64,000 bases of DNA from Fibrobacter sp. (lineage in GTDB: Bacteria > Fibrobacterota > Fibrobacteria > Fibrobacterales > Fibrobacteraceae), in assembly GCA_017530965.1 (NCBI GenBank), contig JAFXLS010000152.1, positions 1 to 64,000 of the forward strand, written 5' to 3'. Position 1 is the stretch's first letter. The number at the start of each line of letters is the position of its first letter. Under the pieces are notes generated by a model. The model worked only from the letters and a program-made list of their open reading frames with translations, had not been told where the DNA came from and made no database searches. Shown here piece by piece: positions 8,439 through 17,120 of the stretch. A program made the position numbers and the translations under genes.

Positions 8439-10288
8439 TGATTCCCCCCAAGAATTTTTTCTTCCGCCAAGACTTGGCGCGCGCGTTCTTGAATTTCTGC
8501 GGGCACGGAAAGCGCTTTCTGATGATGCGGCTTGATGCGGGCGTCTACAATCAGCGGGGCTTCGCATGCCCAATGCTTTTCGCTCATGCGGGCTTGATAG
8601 CCGAAAACATCCTTCGCCGGGTCCGAACGCGTAAAGGTCAGCCACAAGAAATCGCGCAGATTGCTAGTGTCCAGAGAAGAATCGAGTTCAGAATCGACAA
8701 TCGAAATCCAGGGATAATTCTCGCGGAATTCCCAATGGGCGAGAGCATCTTCGATTTGTGCGATGAAGTTTTCGCGGTCAGTGCTATCAAAGGTGGGGCC
8801 TTGTAAAACGATGACGCCCGGCATCGGAATCTTGGCCGTGGTGATTCCCGGAATCTCGAGCGATTGCAAATCTTCGGGATTGCGGCGGAGCTCGCGTTTC
8901 TTTAAGCCGGCGGCAGCGAGCGTCAGCTTGGAGCCGTGATTCAGCTTGCTTCCGGTGTAGTCCAGCGTATCGATGCTCGTGCTTGTTTCAAAATGCAAGT
9001 CGCGGCTAAAGTCAATGCGTTCCAGCACATGGCCGAAGAATCCGGCAACGTCGTTGACGTCGATTTTATGGCCGGCCTCTTCGTCTTCGGTGGCGGCAAT
9101 CAAAAGGTACTTGGTCAGGCTTGCCTGATTGAATCCGAGAATGGCGTTTGCCGTCTTCAAGAGCTCGAGAGGCTCGCGGTCTTCGGGCTTGGCGTAAGGC
9201 CTAAAGCGTTCGTGGGCAAGAGCCAGGCAAAGCGGGTGTACGCCGGCATCATCGACGGCGTGGAGTGCCACAAGTCCCGGAATCGAGGCGGGCACCATGG
9301 GTCTAGTAACCTGGTGAATAAAACTTCCGAACAGGGTGTCTTCTTGCGGCGGGCGCCCTACGACGGTAAAGGGGTAGATGGCGTTTTTCTTGCACAAGAC
9401 TTTCTTGATTTTCAAGAATGGGAACGGATGCTTATCGGAATAGTAGCCGATGTGATCGCCGAAGGGACCTTCGGGCTTTAAATCCGGCTGGAGTTCGCCC
9501 AGAATGCAAAAGTCCGCATCGCTCGAAACCAGGTAGCCGTCGTGAATAAAGTAGCGGAATCGCCTGCCGCCGAGCATGCCTGCAAACAGGAGCTCGCTCA
9601 GGTTTTCGGGCATGGGCATGACGGCTGCAACCGTCTGCGCGGGCGTGCCTCCGATAAAGATGCTCACCTTGAGGGGGCGGCCTTCTTCAATGGCCTTCTG
9701 GTGGTGTCTGGCAATGTCGCGCTTAATCTGGTAATGCAGCCCGCATTCGTCGCAGGCGTAATTGTTTCCCGAAATTTGTACTCGATACATGCCTACGTTT
9801 GTCGTCATGACCGAGGCGTTCTCGGCGGGGCGCGTGGCCACTTGCGGGAGCGTCAAGAAGGCGCCTCCGTCATTAGGCCAGCAGACAATCTGCGGCAAGT
9901 CCGTAAGCTTGCATTCCTTAAAATCCTTAAGGCTTCCGCCTTTTTTCGGGAGCGAATGCAGGCCTGTGCGGGCGGCCCTCAAAAGCTTGGCGGGGGAGGC
10001 GTGCTTGAAAAAATCCACCGGATTTGACTTGAACAAGACCGCAGTCTGGGTTCCTTTCAGGGTATCGCGGAACAGAAAATCAAGCCGTTCCTGCGTGCCA
10101 AAGATATTGCAAACAGCCCTGAACGGGCTCCCTTTCACATGTTCGAAAAGAATGGCGGGGCCCTTGTTTTCGAAAGCCTGGCGGGCGATTTCTGCCATTT
10201 CCAAGTACGGATCCACCTCGCGCTGAATGCGCTTGAGCATGCCTGCTCGTTCAAGATCTAGCAGTGCCTGTTCCAGGTTTCTGTACAT
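8435..10288 (-). CDS. UbiD-family prenylated-FMN decarboxylase
   Basis: This is a UbiD-type decarboxylase that uses prenylated FMN to remove carboxylate from an aromatic or related acid, as in quinone synthesis. At 617 residues it is longer than E. coli UbiD (about 497) and nearer in size to the menaquinone-pathway decarboxylases of the SCO4490/MqnL type. The signature EGPFGDHIGYYS matches the UbiD core that binds metal and cofactor, and the N-terminus (LEQALLDLERAGMLKRI) is typical. The start is preceded by GGAG at good spacing. No futalosine-pathway genes or UbiX lie nearby, so the exact substrate is unsettled. Its stop overlaps the start of the metallopeptidase gene. Confidence 0.88.
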   Translation of the reverse strand: MYRNLEQALLDLERAGMLKRIQREVDPYLEMAEIARQAFENKGPAILFEHVKGSPFRAVCNIFGTQERLDFLFRDTLKGTQTAVLFKSNPVDFFKHASPAKLLRAARTGLHSLPKKGGSLKDFKECKLTDLPQIVCWPNDGGAFLTLPQVATRPAENASVMTTNVGMYRVQISGNNYACDECGLHYQIKRDIARHHQKAIEEGRPLKVSIFIGGTPAQTVAAVMPMPENLSELLFAGMLGGRRFRYFIHDGYLVSSDADFCILGELQPDLKPEGPFGDHIGYYSDKHPFPFLKIKKVLCKKNAIYPFTVVGRPPQEDTLFGSFIHQVTRPMVPASIPGLVALHAVDDAGVHPLCLALAHERFRPYAKPEDREPLELLKTANAILGFNQASLTKYLLIAATEDEEAGHKIDVNDVAGFFGHVLERIDFSRDLHFETSTSIDTLDYTGSKLNHGSKLTLAAAGLKKRELRRNPEDLQSLEIPGITTAKIPMPGVIVLQGPTFDSTDRENFIAQIEDALAHWEFRENYPWISIVDSELDSSLDTSNLRDFLWLTFTRSDPAKDVFGYQARMSEKHWACEAPLIVDARIKPHHQKALSVPAEIQERARQVLAEEKILGGNQ

Positions 10289-10302
10289 GGAAATCTCCGC
10301 TG

Positions 10303-10797
10303 CTATCCGGCGGTAGCGGATTGGTCGATGGCGCTGAACCCTTGGGTCTGTTTCTTGCTTTCGATGGCAGCGAGTGTATCGCGGGCGTCCTTACGGCTAG
10401 CCACGGCGTAAACAACCGAAGCGTTGTCCATCACTTTTGCAAAAGCTTCTTCAGGGAATTCACTGAAACCCTGGAACGAAAAATCGTCGTAGCAGGCAGT
10501 CAAATTGCCTTCGTCTACAAATTCGTGGCTCGCATTGAATCCGCGGAAAGGACCTTTGTCCAGGCGGACCATGATTTTGCCCTTGTTGATAGCACTGATA
10601 CGACCCGTCCAGCAAATCTTGCGGAATCCGACTACAACAGTGTAGCGCACGATTTCGCCGGCTTCGATTGCCTTGGGCAGCGTATAGTGTACAACAGGGG
10701 ATTTTCCGATAGTCACGTTCATGGGCGCATAGCGCATGGTCTCCAGCATATTTGCCAGAGTATATTCTTGCCATGAAGTTTGACTGTATTGAACCAT
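10303..10797 (-). CDS. SRPBCC-like (START-domain) protein
   Basis: The 164-residue product resembles small ligand-binding SRPBCC proteins. The pattern WTGRISAINKGKIMVRLDKG, then GFNASHEFVDEGN, then YDDFSF matches the central strands of that fold, where a conserved 'GPFR.....H.F' segment is seen. The ATG at 10797 was preferred over an upstream in-frame TTG at 10803; neither has a clear ribosome site. It lies 14 bases upstream of the ubiD-like gene on the same strand and may be cotranscribed. No ligand can be named. Confidence 0.65.
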   Translation of the reverse strand: MVQYSQTSWQEYTLANMLETMRYAPMNVTIGKSPVVHYTLPKAIEAGEIVRYTVVVGFRKICWTGRISAINKGKIMVRLDKGPFRGFNASHEFVDEGNLTACYDDFSFQGFSEFPEEAFAKVMDNASVVYAVASRKDARDTLAAIESKKQTQGFSAIDQSATAG

Positions 10798-10875
10798 ATT
10801 CAATAATTTAGCAAAAAGAAATGTGATTTGTCGTGAGTCTTACAAAATAAAATGCGTTTTTTCAAAGCTCAACGA

Positions 10876-11193
10876 TTAGAACTCGAAATCAACTGCACGG
10901 CGTTCTGTTACGACTTTTTTAACAAATGATACAATTGCCAAATGTTCCGGATGGTTCTGGTAAACATCCAGTGCTGCTTTGGTGTGGAACGTGGTGTCGA
11001 GTGCAACATCGTATTCCACGTCTCCGTTACCCAGTTCGGCCTTGTTGAAGTTCAAACCCGATTCAATGCTCAGGAGTCCAGGAATCTTTCCTGCCAAGGC
11101 ATGGAATGCATCGACCATTTTCTGGCCGTTCTCTTTTGCTGTGGCACCTTCGGCTTCGCTCTTCAATTTCCAAAATACAATGTGACGGATCAT
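10876..11193 (-). CDS. Dabb-family stress-responsive alpha/beta barrel protein
   Basis: The 105-residue protein starts MIRHIVFWKLK and has the internal pattern YDVALDTTFHTKAALDVYQNHPEH, both hallmarks of the dimeric Dabb domain (PF07876). Family members are small cytosolic ferredoxin-like barrels; most have no known reaction. Its ATG overlaps the stop of the upstream glycosyltransferase gene in an ATGA, and GAGG lies just ahead, so it is probably translated with that gene. Confidence 0.88.
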   Translation of the reverse strand: MIRHIVFWKLKSEAEGATAKENGQKMVDAFHALAGKIPGLLSIESGLNFNKAELGNGDVEYDVALDTTFHTKAALDVYQNHPEHLAIVSFVKKVVTERRAVDFEF

Positions 11194-12377
11194 GATTTCC
11201 TCTTTTGATTATAAATTTGTTTGTAAAGGTCCAATTGCCTCTTGAAGCAATCGTTCCAGCTGAATTTTTCGGCGTAGGTTCGGGCATTGGCCTTCTTTTG
11301 GCTCAAGTCCGAACGGTAAAGTTCAACGATGGCGTTTGCCAGGGCTTCGGGGGTTCGCTTTTTCAAGACAATGCCTGCACCAGAGTTTTGTACATGCTGG
11401 GCGGCAGCACCAGTGCTAGCGCCAATCTGGGCGTTCCCGCAGGCCATGCTTTCCAGAATCGAAAGGCCGAAAGTTTCCCAGCCCGAAAGGGCGAGTCCCA
11501 TGTCTACGCTGGCGTAATGCCTTGCCATTTCATCGATGGACGAAATGAATCCGGCGTACTGAATGTGGGAATGCTTCTGGACGGCTTCTTCCACTTGGGG
11601 TAAGTAGGGTCCCGTACCTGCAAAGACAAGGGCCGGTTCGCACCCAAGCTTTTCTGCAATCAGGGGGTAGGCTCCCAGCAAAAGTTCGATTCCCTTTTCT
11701 TCGCAAAAACGGTGGGGGAAAAAGATTGTGAGTCGTTCAGGTCTTCCGGCCTTCAGTTGCAAAACCAGCTTTTCATCTCGCTTTTCGGGCGAGAACATCT
11801 GAATGTCGCAACCCAGCGGAATCCAATGAGATTTCGGCAGGTGATTCTTTTCGAGCCGTTTCAGGACTTCGTTGCAAGAAACCTGGATGCCGTCAAAGTG
11901 CTTGAATTCTTGCTTGGCGTACCAGAAGGCAACCTTCTTGGCTAAAATTCCTAGCGTGCGACCAAACTTGTTCGTGACCGGGCGCTGCACATAGGTAATG
12001 GGAAAATCCGCATGCCAGAAACTCAAAAGAATCGCTTCTGGCACCACCTTCTTGGCCACATGGCGCACCACAGTGGGTAAAATATAGGGCGAACCGACTT
12101 CAATCACTTGGGGCTTGTATTTTTCAAGCACGGGCCTAATCTGCGATGGTCTCCACATAAAGCGGTATTCCCACTTGCCAGGGAATCGATACGCTTCCAC
12201 GTGCTCGATAATGAGCCCCTTGCTTTTTTGCTCGGTATATGTCTTGGAATCTGGCATTACAAAGACGGACAGGACTTCTTCCTGGTTTTCGTAAAAAGCC
12301 ATCTTCTGCAAATGATACCTGCGAACGCCTCCGCCAGAAGGACTCCAGAAATTATTGAAATCAACAATCGTGAACAT
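11190..12377 (-). CDS. Family 4 glycosyltransferase (GT-B fold)
   Basis: This 395-residue enzyme should transfer a sugar from a nucleotide-sugar donor with retention of configuration, acting on a glycan or lipid at the inner membrane face. The N-terminal segment WSPSGGGVRRYH is the glycine-rich acceptor-side loop of GT4 enzymes. The C-terminal half has FPHRFCEEKGIELLLGAY and the E-x7-E-type motif SGWETFGLSILESMACG that binds the donor. The gene overlaps the upstream primase-like gene by one base (TAATG) and the downstream Dabb gene by four. No cell-wall or capsule cluster surrounds it, so the acceptor is unknown. Confidence 0.88.
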   Translation of the reverse strand: MFTIVDFNNFWSPSGGGVRRYHLQKMAFYENQEEVLSVFVMPDSKTYTEQKSKGLIIEHVEAYRFPGKWEYRFMWRPSQIRPVLEKYKPQVIEVGSPYILPTVVRHVAKKVVPEAILLSFWHADFPITYVQRPVTNKFGRTLGILAKKVAFWYAKQEFKHFDGIQVSCNEVLKRLEKNHLPKSHWIPLGCDIQMFSPEKRDEKLVLQLKAGRPERLTIFFPHRFCEEKGIELLLGAYPLIAEKLGCEPALVFAGTGPYLPQVEEAVQKHSHIQYAGFISSIDEMARHYASVDMGLALSGWETFGLSILESMACGNAQIGASTGAAAQHVQNSGAGIVLKKRTPEALANAIVELYRSDLSQKKANARTYAEKFSWNDCFKRQLDLYKQIYNQKRKS

Positions 12378-14269
12378 TAAAGGAGCTCGATTTCTTCTTG
12401 CATGCGGTTCGAAAGCGGGTCGATAGAAAGGGTGCCCTGGTACAGCTGGTTGTTGCCGAGACGCTTTGAATCGACGGTCAGGAACATGTTGCCGTCTTTG
12501 GAATCCAGCCAGTAAATGGCGTCGGAATCGCGCAGGTAGGCTCTCGGTCCCACAAGTCCCTCTTCTGAATCGATGAGTTCTCCGCCCAAGAACAGCGGTA
12601 TGTCCAGCGCCTTGTACAAGTCAAGAATTACCGAAGAGCGCCTTTCGTGAATATCCGAAAGGTCCGCATGGTCCGAGACCTTCAAGTGGTCTAAACCGTC
12701 TATGATAACGACAAGGTTGCGGTGTTCCTTCACTTCTTCTTTCAAGTTCTGGAGCAGCACGATGTTGTCGAAATTGTTTTGGTCATCCCAAATTTCTAGG
12801 CGATTGTTGCGCACGAAAGCCATCAAGTCGCGAGTAGCTTCCAGAATTTTCTGGTTCACGGATTCGTCAATGCTCTGCTTGCGAACGGTCAGTACCGATT
12901 CGCCAATGAGCATGGCCACGAGCCTGTCAAAAATCTGGCGGCGTGGCGTTTCAAGGGCGATGTAAATCAGCTTCAGATTGGGATTGCTCTGGACCAAGTC
13001 CAAGGCGAGGCTTGAAAGGAGAGTCGTCTTCAGGCCGAAGGGCTTGGAAGATACGTAGAAACAACCGGACTGAATGCCGTCGATTTCTTGCGTCAGTTTC
13101 GGGAAGGTATTCAGGGCGTAACCCACGCTGACATCGGGCGGGCAACCCATGGCCGTATCGAAGTTTTCCTTGATATCCTGCAACAGCATGGAACGACGGT
13201 GGGTGTGTACCGTATCTTCGCCGGTATTTTGCACCAAAGAAATTAACTGGTCGGCCCCGTTCTTGCGAACCACCAGGTCTACGGTCTCTTCCTTCGGAAG
13301 TACGATGGACTTGAATTTCAAGTTCAGACGTTCCGCCATTTTCAGATATCTTTGAATGCGGAATTCCTGCTCGCGACGATCCAGTTCCCGTCTGAGAATG
13401 ACCGTGACAGATTCTGCGCCGCATGCCTTTAACTTGTACAGGTGGCTCAGTGAGAGTTCCTGGTACATGGTGGAAACCACGCCTGGTATGCCGGCAAGGT
13501 CTGCGGTCAGGGCGTCAAAGAACCCTTCTACAATGATGGGCTTCGTTACGTCGGACTGGATGTTGAACGGAATGTCACTGGGGCCCGAGGCATAAGAAAC
13601 GTAGGTGTGCGGTCCGTCGGATTCGTCAATGAGACGGCCATAAACGGAATGAATCAATCCCTTGGAATTGCGGGCGGGGATCGTGATGCGGGGTTCGTGG
13701 TAAGCGTCCAGGTTGTCTAGGTAGAAACTAATCTGGTGTCGTTCGATACCCGACATCATGCAGAAGCTGACAAAGGGTTCCGGGTCACCGCTGTAATAAC
13801 CGATGCCGTAAAGCTGGGCCTGTCCTATGCTCCAGCCTCGGGCAGCCAAGAAGTCTGCCGAAGAAGGGCTCTTGCAAGCGGCCCAGTGGCAGTAGCGCAC
13901 AAAGTTTTCCAGGACCTTATTCTTTTCTCCGCCGATTTCCTTGATCCACGGGTGTTCTTCTTGCAGTTCGTGTTCCTGTTCAAGGGTCCCTAAAAAGTTA
14001 ACGGCTTCGGCCCTGGCGGCCGGTTCTTCCATACCGTTAAAGCGGCTACGCATTACAAATTCGACTAAATCGCCTTCGCTTCCGCACTGTAGGCAGCGGT
14101 AGCGCCAATAACCCAAGGCGTCGTAAAAGAATAGCGAGGTTTCTTCGGGAGAATGGAACGGACAGCATGCAATCAGGTTTCGACCCCAGCGACTTAAAGG
14201 GATTCCCAGCTGTCGCGGATGGGTCTTGGCTCGCATGACAATTCCTGCATGTTCTTGATCAATAATCAT
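12377..14269 (-). CDS. Primase-helicase-like fusion (CHC2 zinc finger, Toprim-like, DnaB-like ATPase)
   Basis: The 630-residue protein has the domain order of phage T7 gp4 and Twinkle. A DnaG-type zinc finger lies at about 36-62 (CPFH, then CLQC). A Toprim-like region contains IIVEGFFDAL (Glu 248). A RecA/DnaB-like ATPase spans about 380-625. Key motifs deviate: the Toprim Asp-x-Asp is replaced by RRELD near 293-297. The Walker A reads SSKPFGLKTT (Lys 414), with Leu in place of the usual Gly before Lys. Walker B (LVVIIDGLD, 519-527) looks sound. Start ATG has GAGAGG ahead. It faces ruvC across 75 bases, consistent with DNA metabolism. It may be a domesticated phage or plasmid gene; catalytic activity is uncertain. 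Confidence 0.78.
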   Translation of the reverse strand: MIIDQEHAGIVMRAKTHPRQLGIPLSRWGRNLIACCPFHSPEETSLFFYDALGYWRYRCLQCGSEGDLVEFVMRSRFNGMEEPAARAEAVNFLGTLEQEHELQEEHPWIKEIGGEKNKVLENFVRYCHWAACKSPSSADFLAARGWSIGQAQLYGIGYYSGDPEPFVSFCMMSGIERHQISFYLDNLDAYHEPRITIPARNSKGLIHSVYGRLIDESDGPHTYVSYASGPSDIPFNIQSDVTKPIIVEGFFDALTADLAGIPGVVSTMYQELSLSHLYKLKACGAESVTVILRRELDRREQEFRIQRYLKMAERLNLKFKSIVLPKEETVDLVVRKNGADQLISLVQNTGEDTVHTHRRSMLLQDIKENFDTAMGCPPDVSVGYALNTFPKLTQEIDGIQSGCFYVSSKPFGLKTTLLSSLALDLVQSNPNLKLIYIALETPRRQIFDRLVAMLIGESVLTVRKQSIDESVNQKILEATRDLMAFVRNNRLEIWDDQNNFDNIVLLQNLKEEVKEHRNLVVIIDGLDHLKVSDHADLSDIHERRSSVILDLYKALDIPLFLGGELIDSEEGLVGPRAYLRDSDAIYWLDSKDGNMFLTVDSKRLGNNQLYQGTLSIDPLSNRMQEEIELL

Positions 14270-14344
14270 TGGAAGCCTCTCTTTTATACAGTAAAAATCT
14301 AGTTATTTCTGTTGCGCGGGAGTACAGAAATTTATTTTTACGGT

Positions 14345-14923
14345 ATGATTGTCCTTGGTATAGATCCTGGGTCCATTACGACCGGTTACGCTTTTATCGA
14401 AGTGGGCTTAACGAAGCCAACGGTTTTGGAATACGGAACTTTACATGCTCCTGCTGCCCATGCCCTTGAAGATCGGTTGCTTCATATTGTGTCGGGACTG
14501 GAAAAGCTGCTGGACAAGTACAAACCGGAATCTTTCGGGATGGAAGGGATTTTTTTTGCCAAGAATGCCAAGAGCGCCCTGGTGTTGGGGCATATTCGCG
14601 GAGCTGTCTTGGTGGCATGCCGTAAGCGGGGAATGACCTATTCTGAATACAGTCCCCGCATGGTAAAGCAGGCGGTTACCGGAGACGGTAACGCGTCCAA
14701 GGAGCAGGTGGCGAATATGATTTTTGCCCGTCTCGGAATTCAGGGGGGAGACTTGCCGCTGGATGCGTCGGATGCATTGGCCATTGCCTGGACCCATGCC
14801 AATCCGTCTCCTTTAAGCGAGGCCGTGTCAAAGGCGATAGGCAAAAAGAAAGTGGTCCGTAAAAAGAAGGCCACAACCAAGCAATGGCTGGATTTGATTG
14901 AAAAGATGGGAGGGCATGTTTGA
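14345..14923 (+). CDS. ruvC: Holliday junction resolvase RuvC
   Basis: RuvC cuts four-way DNA junctions during recombination, acting as a dimer with RuvAB. The start was placed at ATG 14345 (MIVLGIDPGS), giving 192 residues; a longer frame from TTG 14312 adds an unlikely leader. The acidic active site is intact: Asp 7 in GIDPGS, Glu 67 in GMEGIFF, and Asp 140 and Asp 143 in LDASDALAIAW. A basic tail after residue 165 (KKKVVRKKKATTK) makes it about 20 residues longer than E. coli RuvC. ruvA and ruvB are not adjacent. The stop overlaps the next start (TGATG). Confidence 0.94.
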   Translation: MIVLGIDPGSITTGYAFIEVGLTKPTVLEYGTLHAPAAHALEDRLLHIVSGLEKLLDKYKPESFGMEGIFFAKNAKSALVLGHIRGAVLVACRKRGMTYSEYSPRMVKQAVTGDGNASKEQVANMIFARLGIQGGDLPLDASDALAIAWTHANPSPLSEAVSKAIGKKKVVRKKKATTKQWLDLIEKMGGHV

Positions 14924-15588
14924 TGGATTGTTATGGGCTTCGTGGTGTAGACTGTCCCGATTTTGTTAAGGTAGACGGCTACATTGTAGATAAATTAATT
15001 CTAGAGGATTACAATAAATTAAAGGAGTCGCTGGCGAAATTCGGCTTTGCGCTCCGCATCGAGTCGGCATACCGCCCCTTCGAAAGGCAACTTTCTATTT
15101 GGAATCGCAAGGCCAGCGGTGAACTGAAGCTTCTTTCTGCCGAAGGACTCCCCATGGAGCGCCCGACAGATGAAGAAGAATTGATGTATGCGATTTTAAC
15201 TTGGTCGGCGCTCCCTGGTGCAAGCCGTCACCATTTGGGAACCGACCTGGATGTAGTGGATGGCAACGCTTGTCCCGCCGGTTACGAGGTGGAACTTACG
15301 CCCGCCGAATGTGACGGCATGTTCCGCCCCTTCCATGAGAAATTGACCGAATTGATGGGGGCGGGGGAGTCCTTCGGCTTCCAGCGGGTTTTCGTGCCTG
15401 GCCGAGGTCGAATTCAACCTGAAATGTGGCATATAGCGCACTTGCCCACATCTCGAAAATATCTGGAAAGCTTTTCGCTCAAGGGTCTCCGTACTCTTTA
15501 CGAGAAAACGGATATTGCTTGCAAATCCGCCTTGTTGGACAATCTTGAAAGTCTTGCCTACGATTACATCTACCCCTATTTTGTGTAA
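14923..15588 (+). CDS. M15-family D-Ala-D-Ala carboxypeptidase-like protein (VanY type)
   Basis: The 221-residue protein carries the M15 zinc-peptidase motifs: SAYRPF near 49, SRHHLGTDLD with zinc ligands His 103 and Asp 110, and EMWHIAH with catalytic Glu 167 and zinc ligand His 170. Family members trim peptidoglycan stem peptides. No signal peptide is visible, which suggests action on recycled muropeptides in the cytoplasm, though a non-classical export route cannot be excluded. ATG 14923 shares its first base with the ruvC stop; TTG 14920 is an alternative. The next gene encodes another stem-peptide hydrolase, strengthening the recycling reading. Confidence 0.85.
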   Translation: MDCYGLRGVDCPDFVKVDGYIVDKLILEDYNKLKESLAKFGFALRIESAYRPFERQLSIWNRKASGELKLLSAEGLPMERPTDEEELMYAILTWSALPGASRHHLGTDLDVVDGNACPAGYEVELTPAECDGMFRPFHEKLTELMGAGESFGFQRVFVPGRGRIQPEMWHIAHLPTSRKYLESFSLKGLRTLYEKTDIACKSALLDNLESLAYDYIYPYFV

Positions 15589-15593
15589 AATCG

Positions 15594-16268
15594 ATGCGCT
15601 CTACCCTTTCACAGACTTTGACTGAATATGGCCAATCCGTTCTCGGTACGCCGCTTCGCTATATCCCCTGTACGGGACGGTGTCGCCTTTTGGTAATCGC
15701 CGGTATTCATGGCGAAGAACCGGAAACCACATTCTTGTTGAGTCGCGTATTGCGGGCGTTTGAAAAGCCTTTTGAATCGGTCGCCTTTGTCTTATGTGCA
15801 AATCCTGACGGCATGACGCTTGGCACCCGCGGTAATGCCAATGGGGTAGACCTGAACCGTAACTTTCCGACGGACAACTGGAGCGAAAATCCGGTCCAAG
15901 TCCGGTCTGTTTTAGAGGCTCCGCGGGATACATCCCTTTCTGCCGGAGCGACTTCTGGGAGTGAACCAGAAACGGCCGCCCTCGTCTCGTTGATTCAAAA
16001 GCTAGCCCCCGAAACAATACTTTCGATGCATGCTCCTATTGCCTGTGTCGATGCTCCTGTGCGCTCTGCATTGGTAGCGACCTTATGTGAGGCTTTCGGT
16101 GTTCCCTGGCAACCCGATATCGGATACCCTACGCCGGGGAGTCTTGGAACCTGGTGCAAACAACAAAAAAGTCCAGAGTGTATTACCCTGGAACTTCCTA
16201 GAATGTCTTTAGAGGCCTTGTTTGACCGCTATGCCATATCCTTTGCGGAATGGCTTAAGAACGTCTAG
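15594..16268 (+). CDS. M14-family murein peptide amidase (MpaA-like)
   Basis: The 224-residue protein resembles E. coli MpaA, which splits the gamma-D-Glu to diaminopimelate bond of murein tripeptide in the cytoplasm. Metal-binding motif HGEE (His 39, Glu 42) and the later LSMHAP (His 146) are the M14 ligands. NANGVDLNRNFP is the substrate-binding asparagine-arginine motif. ITLELP near the C-terminus is where the catalytic Glu is expected. No signal peptide is seen. It begins 5 bases after the M15 gene stop, so ruvC, the M15 peptidase and this gene form one likely transcript. Its 3' end overlaps pssA by 4 bases tail to tail. Confidence 0.85.
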   Translation: MRSTLSQTLTEYGQSVLGTPLRYIPCTGRCRLLVIAGIHGEEPETTFLLSRVLRAFEKPFESVAFVLCANPDGMTLGTRGNANGVDLNRNFPTDNWSENPVQVRSVLEAPRDTSLSAGATSGSEPETAALVSLIQKLAPETILSMHAPIACVDAPVRSALVATLCEAFGVPWQPDIGYPTPGSLGTWCKQQKSPECITLELPRMSLEALFDRYAISFAEWLKNV

Positions 16269-17074
16269 CGGCGTTCTTCAACCTTGTTTCTTTCGGCTTC
16301 TTCGATAATGCTTTTGCGCTGAATGAGGCCGACTGTGAACCCGATAATCAGGTAAGAGCTGCAAAGAACCAGCAGGTATTCCAGAATGAACGGAACCTTT
16401 TCCGAAATAAACAGGAATCCGCAGACATAGGTAATGACTATCAGAATAGCTTGGCCGATATTGAACAGCTGGTTCTTACGGGGCTGAAGCTTGGGCAAGA
16501 ACAGCGGGCTTACCATCAGGAGACCAGTCACGAGCATCACCAAAACGGGAATAATCATCATGGGATTTTCGGGATTCTCGAACAGACCGTTGGACTTCAG
16601 GTACACAATCAGGATTGCGTTGATCGCTCCGGCGAAGGTAGACGGAAGGCCAGAGAAGTGATGGTGGTAGACGTCGCTATCGCAGGCATTGTACTTGGCA
16701 AGACGCATGGCTGCGCAAAGCACGTAGATGGAGAACGTAACGATCAGGAGCGCACCGTTAGCCTGGAACCATTCCGGGGCCAGGGTCTTGTAGGTGAAGA
16801 AAACGGTAAAAGCCGGAGCGAGGCCGAAAGCGATCAGGTCGGCAAGGCTGTCGAACTGGGCTCCGAACTCGGAACTTGCGTTCACCAGGCGAGCGGCAAA
16901 TCCGTCCAATTTGTCCAAGAGTACGCTCAAGATAATGAAATAGGCACCGGTGCGGATAGGGTCAGAAGAGGTAAAGGAACTGAATGCGCCGGTCACCCAG
17001 CAAATGGCAAAAACGCCCAGAAGAAAGTTCATGCTGGTAAAGGCATTCGGCAAAATAAAACGAGACTTACCCAT
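16265..17074 (-). CDS. pssA: CDP-diacylglycerol-serine O-phosphatidyltransferase
   Basis: PssA makes phosphatidylserine, the precursor of phosphatidylethanolamine, from CDP-diacylglycerol and serine at the inner membrane. The CDP-alcohol phosphotransferase motif DG-x2-AR-x8-G-x3-D-x3-D is complete (LDGFAAR, then GAQFDSLADL). Several hydrophobic helices follow, ending in a long C-terminal membrane region, as in the type II enzyme. The start at 17074 (MGKSRFILPN) was chosen because GGAGG lies 6 bases ahead; an in-frame ATG at 17086 overlaps that ribosome site. Length is 269 residues. No psd gene is adjacent. Confidence 0.92.
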   Translation of the reverse strand: MGKSRFILPNAFTSMNFLLGVFAICWVTGAFSSFTSSDPIRTGAYFIILSVLLDKLDGFAARLVNASSEFGAQFDSLADLIAFGLAPAFTVFFTYKTLAPEWFQANGALLIVTFSIYVLCAAMRLAKYNACDSDVYHHHFSGLPSTFAGAINAILIVYLKSNGLFENPENPMMIIPVLVMLVTGLLMVSPLFLPKLQPRKNQLFNIGQAILIVITYVCGFLFISEKVPFILEYLLVLCSSYLIIGFTVGLIQRKSIIEEAERNKVEERR

Positions 17075-17120
17075 AAGGGCCTCCAATAAGAAGTTCGAGT
17101 CAAAGATAATAATTTGGGCC

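Noticed and set aside
8439-8645. N-terminal extension of the secreted metallopeptidase frame
   Set aside because: It overlaps the 3' end of the ubiD-like gene and has no signal peptide; the signal peptide starts at 8438.
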